A DNA stretch of 7,902 bases from Bacteroidota bacterium (GTDB taxonomy: Bacteria; Bacteroidota; Bacteroidia; NORP154): assembly GCA_002401055.1 (NCBI GenBank), contig NVRZ01000136.1, forward strand, positions 1 to 7,902, written 5' to 3'. The position numbers were made by a program, and so were the translations under genes. A model generated the notes under the pieces. It worked only from the letters and a program-made list of their open reading frames with translations. It ran no database searches and was not told where the DNA came from. Positions 7,801 through 7,902 of the stretch are shown piece after piece (the stretch's first letter is position 1; each line of letters starts with the position of its first letter).

Positions 7801-7902
7801 CTATTCTTGCCGCCAGCAGGTGCGTTTTTCCTGTTCCAGGTCCTGCAATTACCAGTACTGGCCCTTCAATTTTATCTACAGCTTCTTTTTGGGCAGGATT
7901 TA
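4829..7902 (-). CDS. UvrD-type helicase fused to PD-(D/E)XK (RecB/AddB-like) nuclease, N-terminus beyond window
   Basis: ATP-dependent superfamily 1 helicase with a C-terminal nuclease, probably acting in DNA end processing or repair. The frame runs open to the window edge, so the gene is partial: 1023 complete codons are visible. The ATG at 7723 is internal, because Walker A GPGTGKT lies upstream of it at 7823-7843, preceded by NPAQKEAV. Further helicase motifs are LTYTEAGTIAM (Ia), YTFHAFC (Ib), DEYQDTN (7112-7132), GDDDQSIF (7022-7045), DNYRSSQNIL, TAHSSKGLEFER (6020-6055) and VAMTRAKEHL (about 5861-5890). The nuclease part has LNKYLECP, GSAVHW (His 5525-5527), GKID (5252-5263), VDYKTGK (5198-5218) and QVVFYK (Gln 5126-5128), so the catalytic set is complete. 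Cys in ECP plus C-x4-C-x2-C (4889-4915) suggests an iron-sulphur cluster. GDDDQSI is UvrD/PcrA-like rather than the GDPKQSI of RecB/AddA, so I give no gene symbol. Probably only a dozen or so residues are missing. Confidence 0.93.
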   Translation of the reverse strand, partial: NPAQKEAVDKIEGPVLVIAGPGTGKTHLLAARIGNILKNTDALPYNILCLTYTEAGTIAMRKKLQMFIGPAAYRVSIYTFHAFCNDIIQHNPSYFGNRELEPISELETVDLLMKLLDDLDASNPLKRLSGQIYYDVPLMKDLFRKMKEESWTPEHIGKCIDNYLEDLPLRDEYIYKKANSKKNIKVGDVKQHLIDKEEEKMTKLREASRLFSKYRDLMKRNNRYDYNDMILWVLEAFEKDEDFLRIQQEKYLYFLVDEYQDTNGSQNELLNFLINYWDKPNVFTVGDDDQSIFEFQGARMRNIMDFYESYQENIKVILMEDNYRSSQNILDASRVLIENNEERLVNQIDDLQKVLTAKNSDVANSEVQPEIISYYNIKHQETSVVDEIEKLYKNGDPLSEIAVIFFRHRQAEEIINLMEKKGIPYNVTRKINILELPLIQNLIKILDYINLETQRPHSAEHHLFEIMHFNFLELSPRDTAKIMFHSGSDWKLKLREVLTDQDTLKELNLENMEAITEFEFNINYWIKESKNITLQTLFEKIINRGGVLKEIMNSPDKTWLMQVLISFFDFIKEESMKNAKVSLKVFLRTLEKMELNKIGINVNRTVFQEDGVNFVTAHSSKGLEFERVFLIGCNSDVWDKKGRSYSYSLPDTLTHTNPENIEESARRVFFVAMTRAKEHLHISFAAKNNNGKDLEKSVYVAELLERSELEIVEKHLSAERITELSAESLTELILPKADMLDSDFITAKLENYSLSVTHLNKYLECPVAYYYSVILRVPAAKNDSMAFGSAVHWALKSMFDKMQESGNEKFPPKEDLVADFMFDMRRNEASFNEQQFERRKELGQEILPGYYDKYVNSWNKVVVSEYNIKHVEMDGIPINGKIDKMEFNKREVNVVDYKTGKVENGIKKLKPPSEKDPLGGDYWRQVVFYKILMDEIRPKKWTMISGEIDFIERATTKSKDYVKEKIIVERGDIVIVKEQIRQTWENIIGQKFEVGCNSEDCSWCNFVKNQYVSEESLAVETEG
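4882..4889 (-). promoter_or_regulatory. Possible Bacteroidota -7 promoter element for the ompA-like gene
   Basis: On the minus strand TAACTTTG matches the Bacteroidota -7 consensus TAnnTTTG exactly, about 85 bases upstream of the OmpA-like ATG and inside the 3' end of the helicase-nuclease gene. The nearest upstream TTG lies about 23-24 bases away, wider than the preferred spacing of about 19-21. A six-position match is expected a few times by chance in a window this size, so this is a weak candidate for independent expression. Confidence 0.18.

Overview
The window looks like ordinary chromosomal DNA from a member of the Bacteroidota, probably Cytophagales-like. This rests on moderate GC, the lack of any convincing Shine-Dalgarno sequence before the visible starts, the family character of the proteins, and an OmpA-type protein with an N-terminal Ig-like domain. 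The phylum is an inference from protein style, not from a database search.

Layout, left to right. Three genes run rightward: pfkA (ATP-dependent 6-phosphofructokinase, 107-1090), priA (replication-restart helicase, 1105-3612, GTG start, only 14 bases after pfkA) and arfB (ribosome-rescue peptidyl-tRNA hydrolase, 3687-4094). The 74-base gap between priA and arfB holds a long imperfect hairpin. Two genes run leftward from the right edge: a large UvrD-type helicase fused to a RecB/AddB-like PD-(D/E)XK nuclease (4829 to beyond 7902, its extreme N-terminus lying outside the window), and 29 bases downstream of it a secreted OmpA-domain protein (4095-4799). The arfB and ompA-like genes converge with their stop codons directly abutting (TAA/CTA).

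How the genes relate. priA and the helicase-nuclease both belong to DNA repair and replication restart, arfB rescues stalled ribosomes, pfkA is a glycolytic enzyme and the OmpA-like protein belongs to the cell envelope. The set reads as housekeeping genes placed side by side rather than a dedicated system. I see no mobile element, CRISPR array, tRNA, rRNA or phage gene. I found no convincing undescribed system. The items most worth a second look are the hairpin at the priA stop, the architecture and cysteine cluster of the helicase-nuclease, and the abutting convergent stops.
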